From: Pseudomonadota bacterium
GTDB taxonomy: Bacteria > Pseudomonadota > Alphaproteobacteria > Acetobacterales > Acetobacteraceae
DNA: 16,280 nt
Assembly (NCBI GenBank): GCA_021807465.1
Contig: JAKBCX010000003.1
Location: forward strand, 1-16,280
Direction of reading: 5' to 3'
The notes under the pieces were generated by a model that ran no database searches, was not told the DNA's origin, and saw nothing but the letters and a program-made list of their open reading frames with translations. The position numbers and the translations under genes are program-made. Shown here one piece after another: positions 1-7,056 of this stretch (the first letter of the stretch is position 1; each line of letters starts with the position of its first letter).

Positions 1-947
1 AATGTTCCATCGGTCGCGGCCTTCAGCGCGGCCAGCAAATCGCTTGCCAGCATGGGTAGCACGGTCTCGCATTCCGGGTCGCCAAAGCGCACATTGAACT
101 CGATCAGCTTCGGCCCCTGTTCCGTCACCATCAGCCCGGCGAAGAGGAAGCCGCGGAACGGCGTGCCGCGCCGCGCCATCTCGCGCAAGGCGGGGCGGAC
201 GGTGCGCTCCATGCTCTGTTGCACCACATCAGGCGTGGCCCAGGGCGGCGAGAAAATGGCACCCATGCCGCCGGTATTCGGGCCGGTATCGCCCTCGCCC
301 ACGCGCTTATGGTCGGCGGCCACGCCAAAATACAGCGCCTCCTCGCCATCGCACAGGGCGAAGACGGAAATCTCCTCGCCCAGCATACATTCCTCGATAA
401 CCACCAGGCTGCCCGCCGCGCCATGCACGCGGTCTTCCATAATGGCTGTCACGGCCTCATGCGCTTCTTCCACCGTGGTGGCCACCACCACACCCTTGCC
501 CGCCGCCAGCCCATCGGCCTTAATAACGATGGGCGCGCCCACGGCCTCGATATAGTCATGCGCCTCATCAGCATGGGTAAAGCTGGCCCAGGCGGCGGTT
601 GGGATATGCGCGGCGTCGGCAATCTCCTTGGTGAATTTCTTGCTGCCTTCCAGCGCAGCCGCCGCCGCGCTGGGGCCGCAGCAGGCAATGCCGGCCTCGG
701 CCAGCGCATCGGCTATGCCGGCTACCAGAGGTGCCTCGGGGCCGGGCACCACCAGGTCGATCTTCTGCTCCTTCGCAAAGGCCACCAGCCCCGCAATATC
801 GTTGGCGCGCAGCGGCACATTCTCCGCCAGCTCCGCCGTGCCGGGATTGCCGGGGGCCACGAACAACTTGGTCAGCAAGGGGCTTTTGGCAATGGCCCAA
901 GCCAGCGCATGCTCACGCCCGCCCGAACCGATGATGAGAACACGCAT
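1..947 (-). CDS. purD: Phosphoribosylamine--glycine ligase (GAR synthetase), C-terminus cut off by window edge
   Basis: PurD joins glycine to 5-phosphoribosylamine with ATP in step 2 of cytosolic de novo purine synthesis. Seen: the N-terminus MRVLIIGSGGREHALAWA (residues 1-18), the PGNPGT loop near 32-37, the ATP-grasp segment KADGLAAGKG at 143-152, NTGGMGA near 223-229, and EFNVRFGDPE near 282-291, which carries the metal- and ATP-binding residues. The frame is open to base 1, so about 315 residues are present; the family is usually about 425 long, so roughly the last 110 are missing. The ATG at 947 has a good Shine-Dalgarno (AAAGGGGG) 5 nt upstream on the minus strand. It diverges from xseA across 47 bp. 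Identification is secure; nothing unusual is visible in the portion present. Confidence 0.96.
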   Translation of the reverse strand, partial: MRVLIIGSGGREHALAWAIAKSPLLTKLFVAPGNPGTAELAENVPLRANDIAGLVAFAKEQKIDLVVPGPEAPLVAGIADALAEAGIACCGPSAAAAALEGSKKFTKEIADAAHIPTAAWASFTHADEAHDYIEAVGAPIVIKADGLAAGKGVVVATTVEEAHEAVTAIMEDRVHGAAGSLVVIEECMLGEEISVFALCDGEEALYFGVAADHKRVGEGDTGPNTGGMGAIFSPPWATPDVVQQSMERTVRPALREMARRGTPFRGFLFAGLMVTEQGPKLIEFNVRFGDPECETVLPMLASDLLAALKAATDGT

Positions 948-957
948 AAAACCCCCT

Positions 958-986
958 TTGTGCAACGCGGCGCGCTGTACCATACT
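958..986 (+). promoter_or_regulatory. Possible sigma-70 promoter for xseA, near-leaderless
   Basis: TTGTGC (958-963) and CATACT (981-986) are separated by 17 bp in the 47-bp purD/xseA gap. A start about 7 nt downstream would fall within a few bases of the xseA ATG at 995, which has no Shine-Dalgarno before it. Judged by eye from consensus; not proven. Confidence 0.35.
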
Positions 987-994
987 CCGCTGCC

Positions 995-2473
995 ATGAGT
1001 GAAATCGGCCAGAACACCCCTGAATTCTCCGTCTCCGAGCTGGCCGGCGCGGTCAAGCGCACGCTAGAGGGTTCTTTTGGCCGCGTGCGGGTGCGCGGCG
1101 AGATTACCGAATTCAAAGCCTACGGCTCCGGCCACCAATATTTCGCGCTGAAGGATGAGGGCGCCAAAATCCGCGCCATTATCTGGAAAGGCGTGGTGCC
1201 GCGCGTGGGGCTAAAGGCCGAGAACGGGGTGGAGGTGATCGCCACCGGCAAGCTCACCTCCTACCCTGAGCGTTCGGAGTACCAGCTTATTGTCGAACGG
1301 CTGGAATATGCCGGGGCGGGCGCGCTGCTGGCGCGCATCGAGGCGCTGCGGGTGAAATTGCAGGCGGAAGGGCTGTTCGAGCGCCGCCGGGCGCTGCCCA
1401 TGCTGCCGCGTATTATAGGCGTGGTAACCTCGGCCCAGGGCGCGGTGCTGCAAGATATTAAAACCACCATCGCCCGTCGTTTCCCACGCCCGATTCTGCT
1501 CTGGCCCGTGCCGGTGCAGGGCGAAGGGGCGGCGGAGAAAATCGCCGCCGCCATTACCGGCTTCAACAATTTGCCGCCGGACATGCCGCAGCCGGACGTG
1601 CTGATTGTGGCGCGCGGCGGTGGCAGCTTGGAAGACCTGATGGCCTTCAACGACGAAGCCGTAGTGCGCGCGGCGGCTTCCAGCCGCTTGCCCCTTATCT
1701 CCGCCGTGGGGCACGAGACGGATACAACCCTCATCGACTTCGCCGCCGACCGCCGCGCCCCCACCCCCACCGCCGCCGCTGAAATGGCCGTGCCGGCACG
1801 GGCCGAGCTGCTGGCCGATTTGGCCCAGCGCGGCGCACGCCTGGAAGGTGCGGCGGACCGCCTGCTGCATTTGGCCCGGGCCGGGCTGGAACGCAGCGCG
1901 GCGAGACTGCCGGACCTGCCCGCCATGCTGGGCGCGGCCCGCCAGCGGCTGGATGACCGCGCCGAGCGCCTGACCCTCTCGCTGCCCAATTTTCTGGCCG
2001 CCAAGCGCGGGCGGGTGGAGCGTGTGGCACTGCGCCACCCGCGCGAGATTATCGCCGAGTTACGCGGCCGCGTGGCGGTGCAGGCGCAACGCCTGCTCGT
2101 GGCCCTGCCCACCCTGTTGCGCGCGGGCGGCAAGCGGCTGGATGCGGCCAGCTACCGCCTTACCCATCCGGGCGCGGAAATCGCGCTGCGGCGCGGGCGG
2201 GTAGAGGCGCTGGGCCAGCGCCTTGCCACCCCCCTGCCCGGCCAGTTGCGCGAGGCCCGGCTACGGCTGGATACGGTTGCCGCCCGGCTGGAAAGTGTGA
2301 GCTACGAACGCGTGCTGGCGCGCGGCTTTGCACTGGTGACAACGGCCAAGGGCGCGCCTGTGACTGCGGCGGCGACAGTGGCCCCAGGCGCGGCGCTAAA
2401 GCTGCGTTTTGCCGATGGAGAGGTGGCGGTACGGACCGAGAAACAGACGAAGCAGTTGGATTTGGGGTTGTAG
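995..2473 (+). CDS. xseA: Exodeoxyribonuclease VII large subunit
   Basis: XseA is the catalytic subunit of exonuclease VII, which with XseB degrades single-stranded DNA to oligonucleotides in repair and recombination. Seen: an N-terminal OB-fold (FSVSELAGAVKRTLEGSF, then VRGEITEFKAYGSGHQYFALKD), the catalytic core GVVTSAQGAVLQDI, VARGGGSLEDLMAFNDE and SAVGHETDTTLIDFAADRRAPTPTAAAE, then a long alpha-helical stalk with internal repeats (about residues 268-435), and the usual terminal segment YERVLARGFALV. At 492 aa it is somewhat longer than the roughly 450 aa common in the family; the extra length is in the stalk. The small subunit gene xseB is not in the window. The start at 995 is the first ATG and fits the family N-terminus; no Shine-Dalgarno is evident. 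Confidence 0.97.
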   Translation: MSEIGQNTPEFSVSELAGAVKRTLEGSFGRVRVRGEITEFKAYGSGHQYFALKDEGAKIRAIIWKGVVPRVGLKAENGVEVIATGKLTSYPERSEYQLIVERLEYAGAGALLARIEALRVKLQAEGLFERRRALPMLPRIIGVVTSAQGAVLQDIKTTIARRFPRPILLWPVPVQGEGAAEKIAAAITGFNNLPPDMPQPDVLIVARGGGSLEDLMAFNDEAVVRAAASSRLPLISAVGHETDTTLIDFAADRRAPTPTAAAEMAVPARAELLADLAQRGARLEGAADRLLHLARAGLERSAARLPDLPAMLGAARQRLDDRAERLTLSLPNFLAAKRGRVERVALRHPREIIAELRGRVAVQAQRLLVALPTLLRAGGKRLDAASYRLTHPGAEIALRRGRVEALGQRLATPLPGQLREARLRLDTVAARLESVSYERVLARGFALVTTAKGAPVTAAATVAPGAALKLRFADGEVAVRTEKQTKQLDLGL

Positions 2474-2580
2474 GCGGCCTCTATCTGCGCCGCATGACGT
2501 TACGGATTGATACCGTTTTGCGCGGTATAGGCGTTCATACATCCAGCACATGATTGCGCAGGGCATCTCCCGCGCCAGCC

Positions 2581-2609
2581 TTGACGGCTCCGGCGCGGTT
2601 GGGAATACA
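2581..2609 (+). promoter_or_regulatory. Possible sigma-70 promoter upstream of the orphan reductase
   Basis: TTGACG (2581-2586) and AATACA (2604-2609) are 17 bp apart. The -35 is close to consensus and the -10 is weak. The perfect inverted repeat TTAAGC-ACTT-GCTTAA starts 3 bp downstream, where an operator would overlap the transcription start. Consensus match by eye only. Confidence 0.3.
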
Positions 2610-2611
2610 GG

Positions 2612-2627
2612 TTAAGCACTTGCTTAA
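2612..2627. repeat. Perfect inverted repeat TTAAGC-ACTT-GCTTAA, candidate operator
   Basis: The 6-bp arms are exact complements around a 4-nt centre, in a locally AT-rich patch just after the possible -10. The position suits a repressor site; no regulator gene lies beside it. Confidence 0.4.
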
Positions 2628-2700
2628 AAGCGAATAACCAACGTGACAAAGTCCGCGTTCCAGGAATTACCCCAGCACGGATGCGCCGTGGCCCAGCGGC

Positions 2701-2760
2701 AAGCCGGATTGCGGCTTTTGTGCCAACGGCACAATAAACCCGCGGGCATTGCCGCGCGGG
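2701..2760 (+). repeat. Three back-to-back hairpins in the leader of the orphan reductase
   Basis: Hairpin 1 is AAGCCG-GATTG-CGGCTT (2701-2717) running into TTTT, so it resembles a weak intrinsic terminator. Hairpin 2 is TTGTGCC-AAC-GGCACAA (2718-2734), a perfect 7-bp stem with a triloop. Hairpin 3 is CCCGCGGGC-ATT-GCC(G)CGCGGG (2739-2760), nine base pairs with one bulged G. They follow one another with at most 4 nt between, ending 18 nt before the Shine-Dalgarno. Confidence 0.55.
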
Positions 2761-2778
2761 AATGACTTCTCTCCACCG

Positions 2779-2784
2779 AAAGGA
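2779..2784 (+). promoter_or_regulatory. Shine-Dalgarno that fixes the start at 2792
   Basis: AAAGGA lies 7 nt upstream of ATG 2792. It lies inside the reading frame if translation began at 2762, so it argues for the shorter protein. Confidence 0.65.
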
Positions 2785-2791
2785 CGAAACC

Positions 2792-3850
2792 ATGACGAAT
2801 CCCGCAAAACGCTACCGCGTCGTACAATGGGCCACGGGCAATGTGGGTACGCGCGCCCTGCGCCGCGTCATCGAGCATCCTGATCTCGATCTCGCAGGCG
2901 TATGGGTGCATAGCCCCGGCAAGGCAGGGCGCGATGCGGGAGAATTGGCAGGGCTGCCGCATACCGGCGTTAAAGCCACAAACAAGATCGAGGATATTCT
3001 CGCGCTCAAACCCGACTGCGTGCTGTATATGCCGCATGTTTGCAATTTCGATGAAATCTGCACGCTGCTCGAAGCTGGCATCAACATCGTCACCACCCGC
3101 ATGGAATTGCAAAACCCCAAGGCGCTCGACGAGGCAATTTATCAACGCGTGCAAGCCGCCTGCCAGCGCGGGCAAAGCTCCATCCACGCCACCGGCTCCA
3201 GCCCCGGCTTTATTACCGAGGCTGTTCCTCTCGTGCTCGCCTCCCTACAGCGCCGTTTCGATTACCTCACCATCGACGAGTTTGCCGATTGCTCCTCGCG
3301 CGATTCACCCGAGATGCTGTTCGAGATGATGGGCTTTGGCAAAAAACCAGGAGCAGCCAACCAGGCGGCACTCGACCACGCGCGGCTTTGCTTTGGCCCC
3401 TCGCTACAGCTTTTTGCCACCAGCATCGGCCTGCCCGTGGAAAATTTCGAAATCTCCGGCGCTGTGGGATTGGCGCGGCAAGATGTGCATATTGCCGCGG
3501 GCGTGGTGCCGGCCGGCACCATCGCGGCCATGAAGACGACCATAGCCGGTATGCGCGGCGGCAAGCCCCTTGTCCGCTTCACCTCCAACTGGTTCATATC
3601 CACCGACGTAAACACGAGCGATGGGCAGGAATGGGAATTTCTTTCTCCCTCCGGCTGGCGGGTAAGGCTGCAGGGCGATTGCCCATTGGATGTCTCCATC
3701 TCTTTCCCCTGCCCGATTGAGGAATATGCGGAGATGACCCCCGGCCTCACCGCGCACCGGCCCGTCAACGCCATACCTTACGTATGCGAGGCGCCACCCG
3801 GCGTGCAGACCACTGCGGACCTGCCGCAGATTATAGCGCGGCTGGGATGA
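2792..3850 (+). CDS. NAD(P)-binding reductase of the dihydrodipicolinate reductase / 2,4-diaminopentanoate dehydrogenase-like family
   Basis: Seen: 352 aa with an N-terminal Rossmann fold (RVVQWATGNVGTRALR, residues 9-24; glycines of the dinucleotide loop at 16 and 19), the strand-loop segment GVWVHSPGKAGRDAGEL, and a long C-terminal domain. The pattern is that of proteins annotated as dihydrodipicolinate reductase-like, with a C-terminal domain like 2,4-diaminopentanoate dehydrogenase. It is longer than true DapB (about 240-270 aa) and lacks an obvious DapB catalytic signature, so a lysine-synthesis role is unlikely; the substrate is unknown. ATG 2792 is preferred over an in-frame upstream codon at 2762 because AAAGGA (2779-2784) sits 7 nt before it. 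The gene stands alone, convergent with the receiver gene. Confidence 0.75.
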   Translation: MTNPAKRYRVVQWATGNVGTRALRRVIEHPDLDLAGVWVHSPGKAGRDAGELAGLPHTGVKATNKIEDILALKPDCVLYMPHVCNFDEICTLLEAGINIVTTRMELQNPKALDEAIYQRVQAACQRGQSSIHATGSSPGFITEAVPLVLASLQRRFDYLTIDEFADCSSRDSPEMLFEMMGFGKKPGAANQAALDHARLCFGPSLQLFATSIGLPVENFEISGAVGLARQDVHIAAGVVPAGTIAAMKTTIAGMRGGKPLVRFTSNWFISTDVNTSDGQEWEFLSPSGWRVRLQGDCPLDVSISFPCPIEEYAEMTPGLTAHRPVNAIPYVCEAPPGVQTTADLPQIIARLG

Positions 3851-3851
3851 C

Positions 3852-3877
3852 CCTGGTTAGGCAACCGCTTAACCGGG
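3852..3877. terminator. Hairpin between convergent stop codons, possible bidirectional terminator
   Basis: CCTGGTTA (3852-3859) pairs with TAACCGGG (3870-3877), 8 bp including one G-U, with a 10-nt loop. It fills the 30-bp gap between the stop codons of the reductase (3850) and the receiver gene (3881). There is no T-tract on either side, so intrinsic termination is uncertain. Confidence 0.4.
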
Positions 3878-3880
3878 CAG

Positions 3881-5419
3881 CTATGGAATGAACTTGGCGT
3901 GCGGCCCCAGCGCCATTTGCGGCAGCGCAATGGCGGGGCCAAGCACATATTGGCACGAAGCCAGCCCCCAATCACGCTGCCCTGTGTGGCGCACCATGGA
4001 AGCAACCAGATTCAACCCAGCCTGCTTGGCGCGTTGGCCAAAAAGCTTTAGCGCCAAAATATCCAGCTCGCCCTCCGGCAGCTTCAGCCCCACAATCTGG
4101 CCGCTCACCTGGCGCAGCACGTTAAGCTGTGCGTAGCTGGGCGGCACAACCAGCATCGTGTGCAAACAAAATGGCAAAATGGGTTTCTGCAATTCCACAA
4201 CCTGCCCGGCACGCATATCGGGCGGGACGTCGTGCAGCTCGATAACCAGACGCTCACGGATTTTCTTGGGAATTTTCTCGAGATACCGCAGGTAATGGGT
4301 CAGCGCCACAGGCGCGCCAAGAGTGTGCAGATGTACCGGCAAAGTTAGCAGGCGCGGCTGCTCCAACGTCTCGTACCCATCCAGCCTTTCCACCAACGCG
4401 GCAACGGCCGAGAGATCGAGCGCCTCGTAATACGGCTCCAGCCCCGTGCCCTGCGCCGCCTGCGCTTCGGGCAGATAGGCTCCGTCTTTGTCCCGGTCCA
4501 CCCGCACGGAATGAATGGGGAATTTGCGCTTCGGCACATCCCATACAGGCCAGAAAATCAGCTTGGTCCACGGCAGAATATCTGGGTTGTCCCGCTGCAC
4601 CGGGGCTTCGCTTACCACCAGCGCCGGAGCAGCCACAGACAATTGGCCGAGGAATACAAAAGTACGGATGTGGAATTTCGCACCAGCTTCGTCCTCCGCC
4701 AAGGCAAGGCAAATCTGCTTCGCGGCGGCCTGGCATTTTTCAATACATGCCGCCTCATCCATCCCAGGCGCAACCAAGAGAAAATCGAGGCCATCAAATT
4801 TCTTGCAGGGCGTGTCCGCACCGAAAACCTGCTCAATTTGCGCGCGCGCAATCATTTCAATCGTCGCGGCGACATCCGCCCAATCCTCGCCGAATTGCGG
4901 CTTGAGTTTTGGCGCGTTGATAAAGTGCAGCCGCGCGCATGGTGTTTGCGGTGGAATGGCACCAAATAAATCCGCCACACGTTGTAGCAGCACCGGCTCC
5001 GTCTCCGGTTCCTCGTGCCCTTGTTCGGCCTCCGACACCGCCGCTTGCAAATTCAGGGGTGCACGCGCCGCGCGAAGGGCCGCCATCAGGCGCTCGGGTT
5101 TCAGCGGCGTAGCAAGAATATGGTTCATCCCGGCAATCCGGCATGCCGCGGAAGTGGTCTCGGAATCGCTGTTGAGTCCGATAATCATCATCCGCTCGTT
5201 AACATTCCGCAGCCCGCGAATTTGGATTGTAGCCGATAATCCATCGACAACCGGCGCACCGATATCCAGCAAGATTACATCCGGCGCACTCTCCCGCACG
5301 GCATCCACCGCTGCCTGCCCGTCCTCGACGGCCATGGGTTCAAAATCCATGTCCTTGCAGACGTCACGGATGAGCAAGGCGTTAATGTTATTATCTTCAG
5401 CAATGAGTGCGCGGGCCAT
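3881..5419 (-). CDS. Response-regulator receiver protein with degenerate GGDEF-like and EAL-like domains
   Basis: Seen: 512 aa. Residues 1-120 form a CheY-like receiver with acidic pair E8/D9 and phospho-acceptor D52 (VILLDIGAPVVDG). The conserved Thr/Ser position reads Asn (N83 in IIGLNSDS), and the conserved Lys before the cis-proline reads Thr (T104 in LATPLKPERL). Residues about 160-240 follow a GGDEF-domain pattern, but the signature is DGLDF (209-213). Residues about 283-505 follow an EAL-domain pattern: FWPVWDV, then SVRV (304-307) where ExLxR is expected, ERLVIELHD (389-397), and a closing GLASCQYVLGPAIALP. Inference: a cyclic-di-GMP-type scaffold without synthase or phosphodiesterase residues, perhaps a binding or protein-interaction effector. 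The receiver assignment is firm; the other two are pattern-based. It lies 84 bp downstream of the HNH gene on the same strand. Confidence 0.7.
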   Translation of the reverse strand: MARALIAEDNNINALLIRDVCKDMDFEPMAVEDGQAAVDAVRESAPDVILLDIGAPVVDGLSATIQIRGLRNVNERMMIIGLNSDSETTSAACRIAGMNHILATPLKPERLMAALRAARAPLNLQAAVSEAEQGHEEPETEPVLLQRVADLFGAIPPQTPCARLHFINAPKLKPQFGEDWADVAATIEMIARAQIEQVFGADTPCKKFDGLDFLLVAPGMDEAACIEKCQAAAKQICLALAEDEAGAKFHIRTFVFLGQLSVAAPALVVSEAPVQRDNPDILPWTKLIFWPVWDVPKRKFPIHSVRVDRDKDGAYLPEAQAAQGTGLEPYYEALDLSAVAALVERLDGYETLEQPRLLTLPVHLHTLGAPVALTHYLRYLEKIPKKIRERLVIELHDVPPDMRAGQVVELQKPILPFCLHTMLVVPPSYAQLNVLRQVSGQIVGLKLPEGELDILALKLFGQRAKQAGLNLVASMVRHTGQRDWGLASCQYVLGPAIALPQMALGPHAKFIP

Positions 5420-5440
5420 ACGCGCAAAATAACAGAGTTG

Positions 5441-5453
5441 GAATTACCAATTC
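5441..5453. repeat. Palindrome GAATT-ACC-AATTC upstream of the receiver gene
   Basis: A perfect 5-bp inverted repeat with a 3-nt centre lies 22 bp upstream of the receiver-gene start, within the 84-bp gap after the HNH stop codon. It could be an operator; no clear promoter was identified with it. Confidence 0.3.
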
Positions 5454-5503
5454 ATTAAGTCGTATGCACACGCAAAATCCATCCGCGGCAGCTTCTGGTC
5501 CAG

Positions 5504-6064
5504 CTACCCTTCCAGCTCGGAATCCCAATACAGGAAATCCCGCCAGCTTTCGTGCAGATAATTGGGTGGAAAATACCGGCCATTTTCCTGTAATTCGTAA
5601 CTGGTCGGGCGGCGCGGCTCCACGCGCGGAATCATGCCACATTCACGCGGCATTTTGCTCCCCTTGCGCAAATTGCAGGGGCCGCAGGCGGTCACCACAT
5701 TCTCCCAGCTTGTGCGCCCGCCACGGGCACGGGGAATAACATGGTCGAAGGTCAGCTCCTGCGTCACGCGCCTGGCTTCGCAATATTGGCAGCTAAACCC
5801 GTCACGCAGAAACACGTTGAAGCGCGTGAAAGCCGGGGTACGGGCGGAGGGAATAAAGTCACGCAGCGCGATAACGCTAGGCAAGCGCATGGAAAACGAC
5901 GGCGAGCGGACCTCTTTTTCATATTCCGAAAGCACGGAAACCCGGTCGAGGAACACCGCTTTCACGGCATCCTGCCAGGTCCAGGTCGATAACGGAAAAT
6001 AAGACAGCGGACGGAAATCCGCATTCAGCACAAGGACGGGGTAATGCATCCCGCCGTCAGGCAT
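5504..6064 (-). CDS. HNH endonuclease family protein
   Basis: Seen: about 186 aa. An N-terminal region common to a widespread alphaproteobacterial HNH family (LVLNADFRPLSYFPLS, residues 11-26) precedes a zinc-finger HNH module: CQYC at 92-95, DHVIPRARGG with D107/H108, WENVVTACGPCN with N122, C127, C130 and N131. The four cysteines bind structural zinc; His108 is the expected general base. Family members are generally uncharacterised, and this one carries no linked methylase or toxin-antitoxin partner. ATG 6064 is chosen because a purine-rich GGGATAGGG lies just upstream; ATG 6049 and TTG 6091 are possible alternatives. It is followed by the receiver gene and diverges from gluQRS. Confidence 0.85.
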   Translation of the reverse strand: MPDGGMHYPVLVLNADFRPLSYFPLSTWTWQDAVKAVFLDRVSVLSEYEKEVRSPSFSMRLPSVIALRDFIPSARTPAFTRFNVFLRDGFSCQYCEARRVTQELTFDHVIPRARGGRTSWENVVTACGPCNLRKGSKMPRECGMIPRVEPRRPTSYELQENGRYFPPNYLHESWRDFLYWDSELEG

Positions 6065-6155
6065 TACACGCCCTATCCCAGCGAGGGACAAAATCTTGAG
6101 GGGCAGCCACGAAAACCGCCCACATATGGTAGCGCGTCCGAGTCATGGGGGATTT

Positions 6156-6212
6156 ATGACAAACAAGGCGCTGCACCGCAACCCATATGTCAAAATGTCA
6201 GCCATTTGTCAT
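6156..6212. repeat. Cluster of TGTCA/TGACA motifs between HNH and gluQRS genes
   Basis: TGTCA occurs at 6188-6192, 6196-6200 and 6207-6211, with its inverse TGACA at 6157-6161. ATGACAAA (6156-6163) and TTTGTCAT (6205-6212) form an 8-bp inverted repeat 41 nt apart. The segment lies in the 179-bp divergent gap, where a regulator could act on either gene. Confidence 0.35.
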
Positions 6213-6243
6213 GCGGGCGCGGCATATTTACACTCTACCCCGC

Positions 6244-7056
6244 ATGCCCGTCATTTCCCGTTTCGCCCCCAGCCCCACCGGCTATCTGCATCTGGGCCAC
6301 GCCTATTCCGCATGGATGGCCTGGCGCCGCGCGGATGTCTTCCGCCTGCGGCTGGAGGATATAGACCGCACGCGCTGCCGCCCGGAATATTACTCCGCCA
6401 TCGAGGAAGATTTGCACTGGCTGGGGCTAAACTGGCAAGGCGAAGTGCGCGTGCAATCGGCGCACATGGCCGATTATGCCGCCGCCCTGGCCAAGTTGCA
6501 GGCACGCGGCCTGCTCTACCCCTGCTTCTGCACCCGTGCCGATATTGCCCGCGCCGCCACCGCGCCGCACGGGCCGGAGGGCATTTATCCCGGCATTTGC
6601 CGGCATCTTTCCAGCACCGAGCAAGATGCCCGCATCACGTCGGGCACGCCCTATGCGCTGCGGCTTAATGTTGCAAAAGCCCACGCTGAAGCAGGCGTTT
6701 TGCGATTTTTCGAGGAAAACACAGGCTGGACAGAAGCCCAGCCGGAGCGCCTGGGTGACGTGGTGCTGGCCCGCAAGGACACGCCCGCCAGCTACCATCT
6801 CTGCGTGGTGCATGACGACGCGCTGCAGGACATAACCCATGTCATACGCGGCGAGGACCTGCGCGAGGCCACACATATTCACGTACTTCTGCAAAACCTT
6901 CTGGGCCTGCCAACGCCCATCTACGCGCACCACAAACTGCTGCGGGGGGCAGACGGTAAACGCTTGGCAAAACGCGACAACAGCGCCACGCTGCGCGCAT
7001 TGCGCGCCGCTGGCGCCGATGCGGCTGTAATTTTCAAAAGTTTCGGGGAGTCATGA
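6244..7056 (+). CDS. gluQ: Glutamyl-Q tRNA(Asp) synthetase
   Basis: GluQRS activates glutamate without tRNA and attaches it to queuosine-34 of tRNA(Asp). Seen: 270 aa, the short length typical of GluQRS, equal to the catalytic half of GluRS with no anticodon-binding domain. The start RFAPSPTGYLHLGHA holds the class I HIGH motif (HLGH, 16-19). The family zinc site is present: C94 and C96 in YPCFC, Y115 and C119 in YPGIC. The KMSKS-like loop reads KRLAKRD (239-245). ATG 6244 gives the canonical N-terminus; a longer in-frame start at 6187 would add 19 atypical residues through the repeat-rich spacer. No Shine-Dalgarno is evident. The stop overlaps the next start (ATGA at 7053-7056), implying coupling to the CPBP gene. 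Confidence 0.95.
   Translation: MPVISRFAPSPTGYLHLGHAYSAWMAWRRADVFRLRLEDIDRTRCRPEYYSAIEEDLHWLGLNWQGEVRVQSAHMADYAAALAKLQARGLLYPCFCTRADIARAATAPHGPEGIYPGICRHLSSTEQDARITSGTPYALRLNVAKAHAEAGVLRFFEENTGWTEAQPERLGDVVLARKDTPASYHLCVVHDDALQDITHVIRGEDLREATHIHVLLQNLLGLPTPIYAHHKLLRGADGKRLAKRDNSATLRALRAAGADAAVIFKSFGES

Larger units (their letters stand above)
2474..2791. other. 318-bp intergenic region rich in inverted repeats
   Basis: No convincing gene lies here; the short minus-strand reading frames have no recognisable product. From left to right I see ATACCG/CGGTAT (2510-2528), a possible promoter (2581-2609), TTAAGC-ACTT-GCTTAA (2612-2627), and three adjacent hairpins at 2701-2717, 2718-2734 and 2739-2760, followed by a Shine-Dalgarno at 2779-2784. 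The arrangement suggests a structured leader for the downstream reductase rather than spacer DNA, but no known riboswitch class is recognised. Confidence 0.6.

Noticed and set aside
219..998. 259-codon plus-strand frame opposite purD
   Set aside because: Shadow of purD, which has all ATP-grasp motifs on the minus strand.
1211..2133. Two long minus-strand frames opposite xseA
   Set aside because: GC-rich shadow frames with skewed composition; xseA on the plus strand is unambiguous.
2762..2791. Upstream start for the orphan reductase
   Set aside because: It would place the good Shine-Dalgarno inside the gene and adds ten residues before the usual N-terminus.
4515..5432. 305-codon open frame on the plus strand
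   Set aside because: It is antisense to the receiver gene and its product is low-complexity, rich in Ser, Ala and Arg with no domain; the minus-strand frame has clear receiver motifs.
6187..6243. Upstream start for gluQRS
   Set aside because: The extra 19 residues run through the TGTCA repeat cluster and precede the canonical MPVISRFAPSPTG start.
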